From the NCBI GenBank assembly GCA_019247305.1, contig JAFAPC010000185.1, positions 29,935 to 93,934 of the forward strand: 64,000 bases of DNA, in the 5' to 3' direction. The notes under the pieces are model-generated. The model did no database searches and was not told the origin of the DNA. It was given only the letters and a program-made list of their open reading frames with translations. Below are positions 33,508 through 42,293 of this stretch, piece by piece. A program made the position numbers and the translations under genes. The stretch's first letter is position 1. The number at the start of each line of letters is the position of its first letter. The stretch is from Pseudonocardiales bacterium (GTDB lineage: Bacteria > Actinomycetota > Actinomycetes > Mycobacteriales > Pseudonocardiaceae).

Positions 33508-34710
33508 CTAGCCGGGGTGCTCATGGCTGATGGGCACCCGCAGGCGCACCACGGTGCCCCGACCCGGGGTGCTGTCGGCGGTGAGCTGCCCGCCCAACAG
33601 CTCAGCGCGCTGCTGCATGCCGGGCAGGCCGTATCCTGCCGGCCCGGCCCGCTCAGCCGTGGTGGCTGGGTCGAAGCCCACGCCGTCGTCGGAGATCTCG
33701 AGCAGGACGGCGTCGGCGGCCGCCGAGAGCCGCAGCTGCACGTGCGCAGCGCTGGCGTGCTTCATCACATTCTGGAGCGCTTCTTGAGCAATCCGGTAGA
33801 CGGCGGTTTGGGCATGCTCGGGCAGGTTGGTCGTCACGGTGTCCACCTGGACGTGGAGCAGCGGGATCGATCGCGCGAGGCTTTCTAGGCTGGCGGCCAA
33901 CCCGAGGTCGTCCAGCACGGGCGGGCGGAGCCCGGCGATCGCATGCCGGGTCTCATCCAGCGCCCCTGCGGCGAGTTCCTGGGCGCGGGCGATCTGCTCG
34001 GCGGCGCTGGCCGGGTCGTAGGCCATCGCGTCCGCCGCCGCCGACAGGTGAAACAACAGGCTGACGATACGCTGGCTGATGCCGTCGTGGATCTCACCGG
34101 CGAGCCGGCGCCGCTCCGTTTCCTGGAGCAGCACAATCTGCTCGGCGAAGCGCTCCATCGCCTCCTCCCGCTCAGCCAGCCTGCTGTGCAGGCTGGCGTT
34201 TTCGATGGCCCCCGCCATCAAACCCGCCACGGAGCTCAGCAGCTCGACGTCGGCTACGGTGAACTCGCGGCGGTCCCGGGTATGCACGTTGAGCACTCCC
34301 ACCAGATCGCCAGGCCGGGTGATCATCGGTACCGAGGCCATCGAGATGAATTCCTCCCCGCGCAACTCGGGGATGTAGCGGTAGCGGGGGTCCGCGCGTT
34401 TGTTGTCGGTGATCACCACCGGCTCGCAGTGCGCGGCCACCCACCCGGACACCCCCTCGCCGACCGGTAGCTCGATCCGCCGGGCCAGCTGGTCGAAGGG
34501 TGCGGTGGCACCGCGCAGGCGCAACCGGTCACCGGCCGGGTCCAGCAGGTGCACGAAGCAGACGTCGGTCGCGGTGGTCTCGGTGATCAGGTCGGCCACC
34601 CCTTGGGCGATCCCGTCCAGGTCCAGACCTGCCGACAGGATCTCGATCACCCGGTGCAGCAGCTGGGCATCGGAATTGGCATCGGCCAGGCCCAGCCGCG
34701 AGCGGGTCAC
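33508..34710 (-). CDS. GAF-domain sensor histidine kinase (NarL-type system)
   Basis: A 400-residue soluble kinase starting at GTG 34710, overlapping the response-regulator stop. A GAF domain spans about residues 25-165 (FVHLLDPAGDRLRLRGATAP, GEEFISMASVPMI). The dimerisation/phosphoacceptor region has LQETERRRLAGEIHDGISQR with the His to be phosphorylated. The ATPase domain has AVYRIAQEALQNVMKHASAA (N box), ISDDGVGFDP (G1) and GYGLPGMQQRAELLGGQL (G2). No membrane helix, so it senses a cytoplasmic signal, possibly redox or a small ligand as in DosS-like kinases. Confidence 0.88.
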   Translation of the reverse strand: MTRSRLGLADANSDAQLLHRVIEILSAGLDLDGIAQGVADLITETTATDVCFVHLLDPAGDRLRLRGATAPFDQLARRIELPVGEGVSGWVAAHCEPVVITDNKRADPRYRYIPELRGEEFISMASVPMITRPGDLVGVLNVHTRDRREFTVADVELLSSVAGLMAGAIENASLHSRLAEREEAMERFAEQIVLLQETERRRLAGEIHDGISQRIVSLLFHLSAAADAMAYDPASAAEQIARAQELAAGALDETRHAIAGLRPPVLDDLGLAASLESLARSIPLLHVQVDTVTTNLPEHAQTAVYRIAQEALQNVMKHASAAHVQLRLSAAADAVLLEISDDGVGFDPATTAERAGPAGYGLPGMQQRAELLGGQLTADSTPGRGTVVRLRVPISHEHPG

Positions 34711-35387
34711 TGGAACACTCCCTCCCGCAGCGCGGCGGCGACCGCGCCGGAGCGGTCCGGGACGTCCAGCTTGCGGTAGACCCCGCGGGCGTGCGTCTTG
34801 ACGGTCTCCTCGCTGACGGACAGGCGGCCAGCGATGGCGCGGTTGGACAACCCGGCCACCATGAGCGCGAGCACATCGCTCTCGCGCTGGGTGAGCCCCA
34901 GGCGCGCTCCCGGCCAGAACTCCCCACCGCGCACGTGGGCCACCGCGACCGCGACCTTCGCGGCCAGACTGGGATCGATGAGGATCTCGCCCTGGTGGAT
35001 CCGCTGCAGGTGATCCACCAGCTCCGCGCCGCGCACCCGTTTGAGCAGGAACCCGACCGCACCGAGGCGCAGCGCCTGGTAGAGATACTGCTCGTCGTCG
35101 TAGACGGTGAGGAACACGACTTTGCAGGCGGGTTGTCGCTTGCGGATCTCCGCGCACAGGTCCAGCCCACTGGAGCCCCGCAACCGGATATCGAGCAAGG
35201 TAATGTCGGGCTCCTGCCCAGTGATGATTTTTATCGCGAGTTCCGGTTCGGTGGCCTCACCGACGATCTCGACCTGGTCGGAATAGGCAGCCAGCATCGC
35301 GCGCAGCCCGTCGAGCACCATCTGATGGTCATCGACGATGGCTACCCGCAGGGGCACCCGTGGCGGACCCTGGGTTGGCCTGTGCAT
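34707..35387 (-). CDS. NarL/LuxR-type response regulator
   Basis: A 226-residue response regulator. The receiver domain has VAIVDDHQMVLDGLRAML (acidic pair), ITLLDIRLRGSSG (phosphoacceptor Asp) and GFLLKRVRGAEL (Lys). The C-terminal LuxR helix-turn-helix is LTQRESDVLALMVAGLSNRA, IAGRLSVSEETVKTHARGVY. Start ATG 35387. It is the first gene of a two-gene operon with the GAF kinase and is divergent from the dehydratase gene. Confidence 0.9.
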   Translation of the reverse strand: MHRPTQGPPRVPLRVAIVDDHQMVLDGLRAMLAAYSDQVEIVGEATEPELAIKIITGQEPDITLLDIRLRGSSGLDLCAEIRKRQPACKVVFLTVYDDEQYLYQALRLGAVGFLLKRVRGAELVDHLQRIHQGEILIDPSLAAKVAVAVAHVRGGEFWPGARLGLTQRESDVLALMVAGLSNRAIAGRLSVSEETVKTHARGVYRKLDVPDRSGAVAAALREGVFQ

Positions 35388-35459
35388 GAACAGTAGCCTA
35401 CGCACCGACGTGCTTGTTGGATGATTTTTTCTTTCGTTGTTCGTTGGAGGCAACTCGAA

Positions 35460-36401
35460 GTGATCACTCGCGCTGATGTCGAGGCCGCTACCCGCCGGAT
35501 CGCCGGTCGGGTGCGGCGCACCCCGGTGGCCGAGGTGGACCCAGGCGCCTTCGCCCCTGCTGGGCGGGTGTGGCTGAAACTGGAGTTCCTGCAGCACAGC
35601 GGGTCGTTCAAGGCCCGCGGCGCGTTCAACCGGATTTTGGCCGCGGCCGAGACCGGCGAGCTGCCCGCGGAAGGGGTGATCGCGGCCTCCGGCGGCAATG
35701 CCGGACTGGCCGTCGCCTACGCCGCGAAGTCGCTGGATATCCCGGCCGAGGTGTACGTGCCCACCACCGCACCCCTGGTCAAGGTCACCAAGTTGGGCGC
35801 GTTGGGGGCCACGGTGGTCCAACACGGCACCGAGTACGCCGAGGCGTACGAGGCGGCGAGTAAACGGGCTGCCGACACCGGTGCGCTCTTCTGCCACGCC
35901 TACGACCAGCCAGAGATCTGTGCCGGGCAGAGCAGCGTCGCACTGGAACTGCTCGAGCAGCTTGGCCACGTGGACACCGTGGTGCTCGCGGTGGGCGGGG
36001 GCGGGCTGATGGCCGGCGTCGCCACCGCCGTCCAGGGCCAAGCGAGGGTGGTCGGCGTCGAGCCGGAGACGATTCCGACCCTGCGCGGCGCCCTGCTCGC
36101 CGGGCACCCGGTCGATATTGAGGTGTCCGGTATCGCGGCGGACTCCTTAGGTGCCCGCCGGATCGGCACCATCGCCTACGAGGTGGCTATCCGCACCGGG
36201 GTGCGCAGCGTGCTGGTCACCGACGACGCTATCGTCGCCGCCCGCCGGTGGCTGTGGGACCATTACCGGATCGTCGTTGAGCACGGTACCGCCGCCGCCC
36301 TAGCGGCGGTACGCTCCGGCGCCTACCATCCCAGCGCCGGTGAACGCCTCGCGATCCTGCTCTGCGGCGCCAACACCGACCCCACCGACCTGGTCCACTG
36401 A
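35460..36401 (+). CDS. Threonine/serine dehydratase, PLP-dependent
   Basis: A 313-residue fold type II PLP enzyme. The Schiff-base Lys is in QHSGSFKARGAFNR; the phosphate-binding loop is VGGGGLMAG; SGGNAGLAVAYAA is the substrate loop. The family deaminates Thr or Ser to 2-oxo acids, or racemises Ser. No ACT regulatory domain is present, which fits a catabolic or racemase-like form. GTG 35460 lies nine bases after GGAGG. A long hairpin follows at 36439-36501. Confidence 0.85.
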   Translation: MITRADVEAATRRIAGRVRRTPVAEVDPGAFAPAGRVWLKLEFLQHSGSFKARGAFNRILAAAETGELPAEGVIAASGGNAGLAVAYAAKSLDIPAEVYVPTTAPLVKVTKLGALGATVVQHGTEYAEAYEAASKRAADTGALFCHAYDQPEICAGQSSVALELLEQLGHVDTVVLAVGGGGLMAGVATAVQGQARVVGVEPETIPTLRGALLAGHPVDIEVSGIAADSLGARRIGTIAYEVAIRTGVRSVLVTDDAIVAARRWLWDHYRIVVEHGTAAALAAVRSGAYHPSAGERLAILLCGANTDPTDLVH

Positions 36402-36438
36402 CCCCTGGTTCTCCGCCCGGGCGGGGGAGGTCCGGCGC

Positions 36439-36501
36439 CGTGAACTCGACAGGACCGACGTTTTCGGTGGGCCTGCGCACGTCGGTTCTGTCGAGTTCAC
36501 G
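36439..36501. terminator. Long hairpin after the dehydratase gene
   Basis: Arms 36439-36461 and 36479-36501 (23 bp each, one G-U-type mismatch) surround a 17-nt loop, 38 bp after the dehydratase stop. This is a probable terminator, isolating the following TetR gene. Confidence 0.7.
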
Positions 36502-36575
36502 ACCGCGCTGAGCGCGCCCGAAGCGGGCACGCCCTACTGGTAGACTGGGGCAATTTTTCTTCCCAGGATTGGTCG

Positions 36576-37226
36576 ATGGTGCCCCCGGACCCTGCACGGA
36601 AAGCTTCCCAGACATCGGCGGAGTCCGTTGGAAGCATCGTCGCCAACGGGGCCGGCGCCGGCAGCGGCCGCGAGCGGGTGGTGCAGGCGGCGTACCACTT
36701 ATTCAGCCGCCACGGCACCCGCGCGGTCGGGGTCGACGCGGTGATCGGTGCGGCGGGCGTCGCCAAGATGACGCTGTACCGGAACTTCGCGTCCAAGGAG
36801 GAGCTTATCCTCGCCTTCCTCCAGCGTCGCGAGACCCTCTGGACGCACGGGTGGGTGCAGGCCGAATCCCAGCGCCGGGGCAACACCCCAGCGCAGCGCC
36901 TGCTGGCTATCTTCGAGATCTTCAACGAGTGGTTCGCCCGGCCGGATTTCGAGGGCTGCTCGTTTATCACCGCACTGCTTGAGGTGACCCACCGGGACAG
37001 TCCGGTACGCCAGGCAAGTGTCCAGCACCTGGCGAACATTCGCAGTTACCTAGGGGAGCTCGCGGCGCAAGCCGGGGTGGCCGACCCCGATTCGTTCGCC
37101 CGCCAATGGCACATCTTGATGAAAGGATCGATTATCGCCGCGGCCGAGGGTGACACCCACGCCGCGGCCCGGGCCCGGGAGCTCGGGGTTCTCCTGCTCA
37201 AGCGGCACGGAATCGCGGCCTCATAA
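36576..37226 (+). CDS. TetR-family transcriptional regulator
   Basis: A 216-residue protein. The helix-turn-helix is at about residues 33-80 (RVVQAAYHLFSRHGTRAVGV, GVAKMTLYRNFASKEELILA). The C-terminal domain (FARPDFEGCSFITALLEVTH) resembles TetR proteins that react to organic ligands. ATG 36576 precedes a ~25-residue Ser/Ala-rich N-terminal extension. Its target is unknown; the dehydratase upstream is separated by a strong hairpin. Confidence 0.82.
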   Translation: MVPPDPARKASQTSAESVGSIVANGAGAGSGRERVVQAAYHLFSRHGTRAVGVDAVIGAAGVAKMTLYRNFASKEELILAFLQRRETLWTHGWVQAESQRRGNTPAQRLLAIFEIFNEWFARPDFEGCSFITALLEVTHRDSPVRQASVQHLANIRSYLGELAAQAGVADPDSFARQWHILMKGSIIAAAEGDTHAAARARELGVLLLKRHGIAAS

Positions 37227-37573
37227 GCCGGAGGCGAGAGGGTGCAGACACGGAACTCCGCACAGTGCGGGAGCAGCTTCGCGTGGCGCGAACCGGCTGT
37301 AGCTGGCTGATGCGGCGCTGGGCGGGGCAGACCCGGTCCGGCTCACCCGAGGTGTACACTCGTTCGGTCGGCAAGCGGATCGTGTTGCTGGACCACGGCA
37401 TTCTGGCTGCGAGCCCAGGCCGGCGGGTCGGGCTTGCTACCGGGGGTCCGCTGGAACCGCCCGGTCGCCTGCATCGAGGCGATCACTCGGCTTGACCCGA
37501 GTGATCCGGACGATCGGCTGGTCGCGCACGTCGCCGTGAAGATCATCAAATCGCACGGCTCTGCTGGGGTATA
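37227..37573 (+). other. Possible remnant gene, unrecognised
   Basis: High-GC sequence with coding-like pieces in two frames: VYTRSVGKRIVLLDHGILAA from about 37352, then WNRPVACIEAITRLDPSDPD and VAHVAVKIIKSHG, ending at TAA 37571-37573. A frameshift near 37440 would join them. I do not recognise the product. From 37574 to 37718 the sequence becomes AT-richer and ends in the GAGGAGGGA ribosome site of the next gene. Confidence 0.3.
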
Positions 37574-37718
37574 AGCCCTGGATCACACTACTCTGTGTAC
37601 CACTCAACTAAGGGGAAGCGGTGATTCACTGTCGAGTTCGCTGACCTTTACGGCACGGCTGCGTGCGGGAATGGCATGCTGGTGGTAGGTACGCGGCCGG
37701 TAAAATTGAGGAGGGAAG

Positions 37719-38996
37719 GTGGCAACGTCCTTCTCGCGGCTTAGAGGGTGGCTGAATAGACGTCGTCGACACGGCGCCATCAGTTTTCTGGATGTCAAGA
37801 ATCAAATGGGCCAGACTCAGGTCGTTGCAGACTCCTCGGTGCTGTCTCATGAAGATGTCGTAACACTGAACCGTTTGCCACTGGAGAGCGGCCTATCCTT
37901 GCTTGGTGCATGGCGAACGTTTAACGGCGTTCAAGAATTTAGGGTAATGCAAGTCGAGTCCACTTATCCTGCTTCCATGACTACTGCCCGTCCCAGTGTT
38001 GCAACGCCGAAACCATTAGTAGCTGGTATGGCGATCGACCAGACGCTCAAGGAGCGTCACCTGCAAATTAGGAACCCTATCACTGTTGCAGCGCTGAAAG
38101 CGCGCCACCGAGTGCATAGCTTCATTGCGGATTGGTTGCGCAACGAGGGGTACGTCGAAATCCATGCCCCGATACTTACGCAGCTGCCTTTGTACGAGGA
38201 CAAGACGGCGATCGGCATAAGCGTGCACGGTCAAGATCTGTTCCTAACTCAATGTGTTGGATACTACCTGGAAGCGGCTGTACATGGGCTCGAGCGTGTC
38301 TACAATATCGGTCCGAGCTTTCGCGCAGAGGACAGCAAGAGCCCGCGACATCTTGTTGAGTACTGGCACGTAAAAGTCGAGGCGGCCTGGTTTGATATAA
38401 ACAACATTATTGAGTTTAGCGAGCGACTTGTTACTGCGGCAAGTGAGTACGTCGTCACCCATTGTCGCGATCTCGCCGCAGACATGAAAACAAACCTGAC
38501 ACCTGTGCCGTCCAGGCCGTTCGACCAGATTTCATATCGGGAAGTCATCCGCCAAGTCCGACGTGCCGGTGGCGATGTTAAGTTCGGGGACCATATAGGT
38601 CCAAGGGAAGAGGCACTCCTCTGGGAGTTCTCCGACCGGCCGTTCTGGGTCGTTGGAAACCCCCGAAGTTTAGAGCCTTTCCCTTACCGAATTGATCCAT
38701 GTGACCCGGAGGTGACGATCACGGCTGATCTGGTTATTCCGGCGGGCTATGGAGAATTACTTGGCGTTGCCGAGAAGATCACTGATGAGGATGAGTTGAC
38801 TGAGCGTATGCTCGAAAAACACAAGGATCCGGATGGGATGTATCGATGGCTTGTTGACATTCGTCGCTATGGTTGTGTGCCACATTGCGGTATGGGAATG
38901 GGGTTCGAACGCCTGCTTAGGTGGTTATTTCAGGCACGACACGTCCGCGATTTTGTCGCCTTTCCCCGAATTTTTGGTAGGCCTTACTGGCCGTGA
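37719..38996 (+). CDS. AsnRS-like class II aminoacyl-tRNA synthetase
   Basis: A 425-residue class IIb synthetase homologue. An OB-fold anticodon-type domain is at about residues 8-75 (GWLNRRRRHGAISFLDVKNQ). The catalytic domain keeps motif 1 (GYVEIHAPILT), DLFLTQCVGYYLEAAVHGL, motif 2 (IGPSFRAEDSKSPRHLVEYW) and motif 3 (GMGMGFERLLRWLF). The sequence around motif 2 and the end FPRIFGRPYWP resemble asparaginyl-tRNA synthetase. All ATP-site elements look intact. GTG 37719 is 4 nt after AGGAGG. A sample line (38041-38100) is 31 of 60 G+C against about 70% nearby, suggesting transfer. Most actinomycetes lack AsnRS and make Asn-tRNA through GatCAB, so this may serve specialised metabolism or resistance. 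Confidence 0.75.
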   Translation: MATSFSRLRGWLNRRRRHGAISFLDVKNQMGQTQVVADSSVLSHEDVVTLNRLPLESGLSLLGAWRTFNGVQEFRVMQVESTYPASMTTARPSVATPKPLVAGMAIDQTLKERHLQIRNPITVAALKARHRVHSFIADWLRNEGYVEIHAPILTQLPLYEDKTAIGISVHGQDLFLTQCVGYYLEAAVHGLERVYNIGPSFRAEDSKSPRHLVEYWHVKVEAAWFDINNIIEFSERLVTAASEYVVTHCRDLAADMKTNLTPVPSRPFDQISYREVIRQVRRAGGDVKFGDHIGPREEALLWEFSDRPFWVVGNPRSLEPFPYRIDPCDPEVTITADLVIPAGYGELLGVAEKITDEDELTERMLEKHKDPDGMYRWLVDIRRYGCVPHCGMGMGFERLLRWLFQARHVRDFVAFPRIFGRPYWP

Positions 38997-39046
38997 GTCG
39001 GGACCCCAGTATTCTTGCACCCTGATAAACGTGATAGAATCAACCT

Positions 39047-40372
39047 ATGTCAAGATCTATATCGCTCTCGAACAGGATCTCGATCAGCGTACTTAGCGAG
39101 CACGCTGATCGAGAAGTTACCGTCGCTGGCTGGATCCACGCCATTCGGCGACAGAAGCGCCTGGTCTTTCTAATCTTGCGAGATAACTTTGATCAACTGC
39201 AAGTAGTGTATAATCGCGGAAGCAATGAAAATATCGAGACCCTGCTTGCTGGGCTGAACGAGGAATCTGTCGTTGCCGTGCGCGGACGCGTGAAGCTCGA
39301 TGATCGCGTTAAGTTGAACGGCGTCGAACTCATCCTCGATGAGATCGAGGTTTTGTCCGCCGCTGAGCCAGAACTGCCGGTTAGATCGGACTCGGCCCTT
39401 GACAAGCGGCTTGACTGGCGGTTTATCGACCTCCGCAGTGAGCGGAACTTATTGATCTTCAAGGTGCAAACCGCAATAGAAGCGTCGCTTCGGAATTTTT
39501 GGTTGCGGCGCGGTCTCATCGAGATTCACTCTCCTAAGCTGATGGGCGCGGCAAGTGAGTCAGGTGCTGAGCTATTCGAGCTTCCGTATTTTGGTGGCAA
39601 GGCATATCTCGCCCAGTCGCCGCAGTTTTACAAACAGATGGCGATGGCGTCTGGGTTTGCCGGGGTGTTTGAGGTTGGGCCGGTCTTTAGAGCCAACCCG
39701 TCGTTCACGTCGCGCCACGATACGGAATTTACGAGCATCGACGTCGAGATTGCGTGGATTTGTTCGCACGAGGACGTCATGCGTCTCGAAGAGGAATTTC
39801 TTCGGCAGATGCTCCTTGATATCAAACCGCAGTACGGCGACGACATCGAGCGCGTCTTTGGGCGGGAGATTGTTGTTCCGGAGACGCCCTTTCCTCGTAT
39901 CCCATTGAGCGAGGCTCGGCAGCTAATCGAAGAGGATGGTTACGAGATCCCACGCGAGCAAGGAGACCTTGACCCAGAGGGCGAGCGGCGTCTTGCGGAT
40001 TACGTTAAACGCGAGTTTGGCCATGAGTTTGTGTTCGTAACGGACTATCCGGCGTCTGTTCGTCCGTTCTATCATATGCGTTACGACGATCGGCCGGACA
40101 TTACTAAGAGCTTCGACTTACTGTGGCGTGGGTTGGAGATTACCACCGGCGCCCAGCGGGAGCATCGGTTTGAGATCTTGAGGAAGCAAGTGCAGGAAAA
40201 AGGCTTGAGTGAGGCATCATTGTCTCATTACCTGGACTTCTTTCGATACGGATGTCCACCCCATGGCGGTCTCGGTCTCGGCTTGACACGGCTGCTGATG
40301 ATTACTCTCAACGTTCCCAACGTTCGTGAGGTCACTTTTCTGTACCGCGGCCCAAATCGATTAGCTCCATAA
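39047..40372 (+). CDS. Archaeal/eukaryotic-type aspartyl-tRNA synthetase
   Basis: A 441-residue AspRS of the short class that lacks the bacterial GAD insertion (bacterial AspRS is ~590 residues). The N-terminal OB fold (VTVAGWIHAIRRQKRLVFLI) is followed by the catalytic core: motif 1 (LIEIHSPKLM), the Asp-binding AQSPQFYKQMAMA, motif 2 (EVGPVFRANPSFTSRHDTEF), TDYPASVRPFYHM, and motif 3 (GLGLTRLLMITLNVPNVREV). Motif 2 has Asn in place of the usual Glu (FRAN for FRAE), which may be a subgroup feature. The gene lies 50 bp after the AsnRS-like gene on the same strand, shares its lower G+C and probably its transcript, and is followed by a hairpin. Confidence 0.85.
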   Translation: MSRSISLSNRISISVLSEHADREVTVAGWIHAIRRQKRLVFLILRDNFDQLQVVYNRGSNENIETLLAGLNEESVVAVRGRVKLDDRVKLNGVELILDEIEVLSAAEPELPVRSDSALDKRLDWRFIDLRSERNLLIFKVQTAIEASLRNFWLRRGLIEIHSPKLMGAASESGAELFELPYFGGKAYLAQSPQFYKQMAMASGFAGVFEVGPVFRANPSFTSRHDTEFTSIDVEIAWICSHEDVMRLEEEFLRQMLLDIKPQYGDDIERVFGREIVVPETPFPRIPLSEARQLIEEDGYEIPREQGDLDPEGERRLADYVKREFGHEFVFVTDYPASVRPFYHMRYDDRPDITKSFDLLWRGLEITTGAQREHRFEILRKQVQEKGLSEASLSHYLDFFRYGCPPHGGLGLGLTRLLMITLNVPNVREVTFLYRGPNRLAP

Positions 40373-40388
40373 GCGGATGCGACCGGCC

Positions 40389-40432
40389 AGCCCCACGCCT
40401 GGTGGCAGACCACGCCACCAAGGGGTGGGGCT
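40389..40432. terminator. Imperfect hairpin after the synthetase pair
   Basis: AGCCCCACGCCTGGTGGC from 40389 pairs with GCCACCAAGGGGTGGGGCT ending at 40432, with a bulge. It lies 17 bp past the AspRS stop and probably ends the two-gene transcript. The interval 40433-40584 holds nothing recognised. Confidence 0.65.
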
Positions 40433-40584
40433 CGCTGCTGATGTTCTCCGCCGCCGGGTGTGTTTGGTTCAACCGAGGCTAAGGATAGACAATGGCCCTC
40501 GACCGTGCTCCGTGGTTACCGAACCCTTCGCCTGGGGTAGAGCGGGCGCATATGGTGAAACCGACGCCCGCTAGGCTTGGCAGC

Positions 40585-41241
40585 TCACGAGTCGATGCCG
40601 GGAATCAGGCGGGCGGCGGTCGCTTTCCTGATCGCATCGACCCGTGAGTTCGCACCAAGCTTGGCGTAGATATTGGTCAGGTGGCGCTTGACTGTGCCCT
40701 CGGTGATGAGCAGCCGCTTGCCGATCTGGGCGTTGCTCATGGCGAGCGCAGCGAGCTGCAGCACTTCCAGCTCGCGGGTGGACAGCACCATGTTGGGGGG
40801 CGGATTGTCCAGCTGGTTGACCGTGCGGCGGGGCACTGACAGCAGGACGACGTTGCCCCGGCTGGTCACCACCGAGCGCACCGCCGCGATGAGCTCCAGG
40901 CGCGTGATTTCCTTGACCAGAAAGGCCGACGCGCCCTGATCCAGCAGTTCCCGGACCAATTCAGGTTTGTCGTGCATCGTGAGCACAATGACTCGGGTAT
41001 CCGGGTGCTCCTGGTGCAGCCTGCGGACCGTCGCCGGGGCACCGGGTCCGGGCATCTCGACGTCGACCAGTACCACGTCCGGGCGGTGCTTCGCGACGAG
41101 GGCCAACGCTTCTGCGCTGTCGGCGCCTTGGGCGACCACCTGGAAGGTCGGGTCGCTGGCGAGCAATTCGGCCACCCCCTCGCGGAACAGGGCGTGATCG
41201 TCCACGAGGACGACTGAGATCGTCCCGGGGCCGACGTTCAC
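40585..41241 (-). CDS. NarL/LuxR-type response regulator
   Basis: A 218-residue response regulator with receiver motifs VVLVDDHALFREGVAELL, VVLVDVEMPGPGA (phosphoacceptor Asp), VLTMHD (Thr) and AFLVKEITRLEL (Lys). The LuxR DNA-binding domain is STRELEVLQLAALAMSNAQI, GKRLLITEGTVKRHLTNIYA. GTG 41241 overlaps the kinase stop (GTGA), so it is translated with the kinase. Position between the synthetase pair and the polyketide cluster makes a cluster-situated regulatory role possible, but not shown. Confidence 0.9.
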   Translation of the reverse strand: MNVGPGTISVVLVDDHALFREGVAELLASDPTFQVVAQGADSAEALALVAKHRPDVVLVDVEMPGPGAPATVRRLHQEHPDTRVIVLTMHDKPELVRELLDQGASAFLVKEITRLELIAAVRSVVTSRGNVVLLSVPRRTVNQLDNPPPNMVLSTRELEVLQLAALAMSNAQIGKRLLITEGTVKRHLTNIYAKLGANSRVDAIRKATAARLIPGIDS

Positions 41242-42293
41242 CGCGGCACCCCACCGAGCGGAACCGAGATGTCCACCGTCGTGCCGTGACCCGGCAGGCT
41301 GGCCAGCCGCAGCGTCCCGCCGAGCAGCTGCACCCGCTCCCGCATCGAGGACAGGCCCAGACCCTTGGGCGCGTTTGTCATCTCCGCAACCGAGAATCCC
41401 CCGCCAGTGTCGGATACCCGCGCGTGCAGGTGAGCGTCACTGACGCCGACGGTGACGTCCAGCCGGGTGGTACCGGAGTGCACGAGCGCGTTGTGGATCG
41501 CCTCCCGCAGCGCGTAATAGACTTGCTCGCAGACCTCCTGGGGCAGCGTTGTGGTGTCACCGGTGACCGTGAGGCTAGTCAGGACGTTGTCGTCAGCGTT
41601 GGCCGCCAAATATTCCGTGAGGGCTCTCTTGAGCTCTCCCGGTCGCGTTGCCGTGCGCAACTCGGCGGAGAATTGCCGGACGCTGTCCAGGGCTTGCTGC
41701 ATGGCCTCCTGCGCACGGTGGAACTTCTCCTGCGCCCGGGCCACATCTCGGCTGGCATACACCTTATGCAGCTCAAGGTTCTGGATGGCCACGCCGATGG
41801 CGTGGGCGGTGCGATCGTGCAGGTCCCTGGCCAGTTGCGCCAGCTCGGCGCGATGGGAGTCGCGGATGGTCTTGAACACCAGCACGGTGTGGGATACGGC
41901 GTAGGAGGCGGCCCAGCTCATGACCACTCGGTGCAGGATCAGTGCGGCCTCGGCGTTCCGCCGTCCGTCTGCCGAAAGCGCTCGTTTGACCACGGGCAAA
42001 GCGGTCTCGAACAGCACGCTCGCCGCCTGCAGCGAATCCGCAGGATGTATCGCCTCGATCGCCTGGCGGGGGTCGATCTCGACGCGCAGTGACATCGGGT
42101 CAGGATCGATGCTCTGCGTAGCCTCTCGGTAACTGTCGACGACTTCGCTGAGTATTGATCGAGCCTGGCGCAGCATCTGCTGGTGGGCATGGGCACTGTC
42201 CAGGATCGGGCTGCCCTGTGCGCGCAGGCGGTGTTCGAAGCTGGAGACGATCTCCTCTCGCACCGCAACAGACAGAATAGGATCATCCGTCAT
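41238..42293 (-). CDS. Soluble NarL-type sensor histidine kinase
   Basis: A 351-residue kinase without membrane helices. The N-terminal ~150 residues are helical and have no recognised sensor domain. The HisKA_3 region has LAQLARDLHDRTAHAIGVAI with the phosphoacceptor His. The ATPase domain has YYALREAIHNALVHSGTTRL (N box), VSDTGGGFSV (G1) and GLGLSSMRERVQLLGGTL (G2). ATG 42293. It heads a leftward two-gene operon with the response regulator. Confidence 0.88.
   Translation of the reverse strand: MTDDPILSVAVREEIVSSFEHRLRAQGSPILDSAHAHQQMLRQARSILSEVVDSYREATQSIDPDPMSLRVEIDPRQAIEAIHPADSLQAASVLFETALPVVKRALSADGRRNAEAALILHRVVMSWAASYAVSHTVLVFKTIRDSHRAELAQLARDLHDRTAHAIGVAIQNLELHKVYASRDVARAQEKFHRAQEAMQQALDSVRQFSAELRTATRPGELKRALTEYLAANADDNVLTSLTVTGDTTTLPQEVCEQVYYALREAIHNALVHSGTTRLDVTVGVSDAHLHARVSDTGGGFSVAEMTNAPKGLGLSSMRERVQLLGGTLRLASLPGHGTTVDISVPLGGVPR

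Noticed and set aside
34711..35157. N-terminal extension of the GAF kinase frame
   Set aside because: It overlaps the response-regulator gene in another frame; the GTG at 34710 with GTGA overlap explains the operon better.
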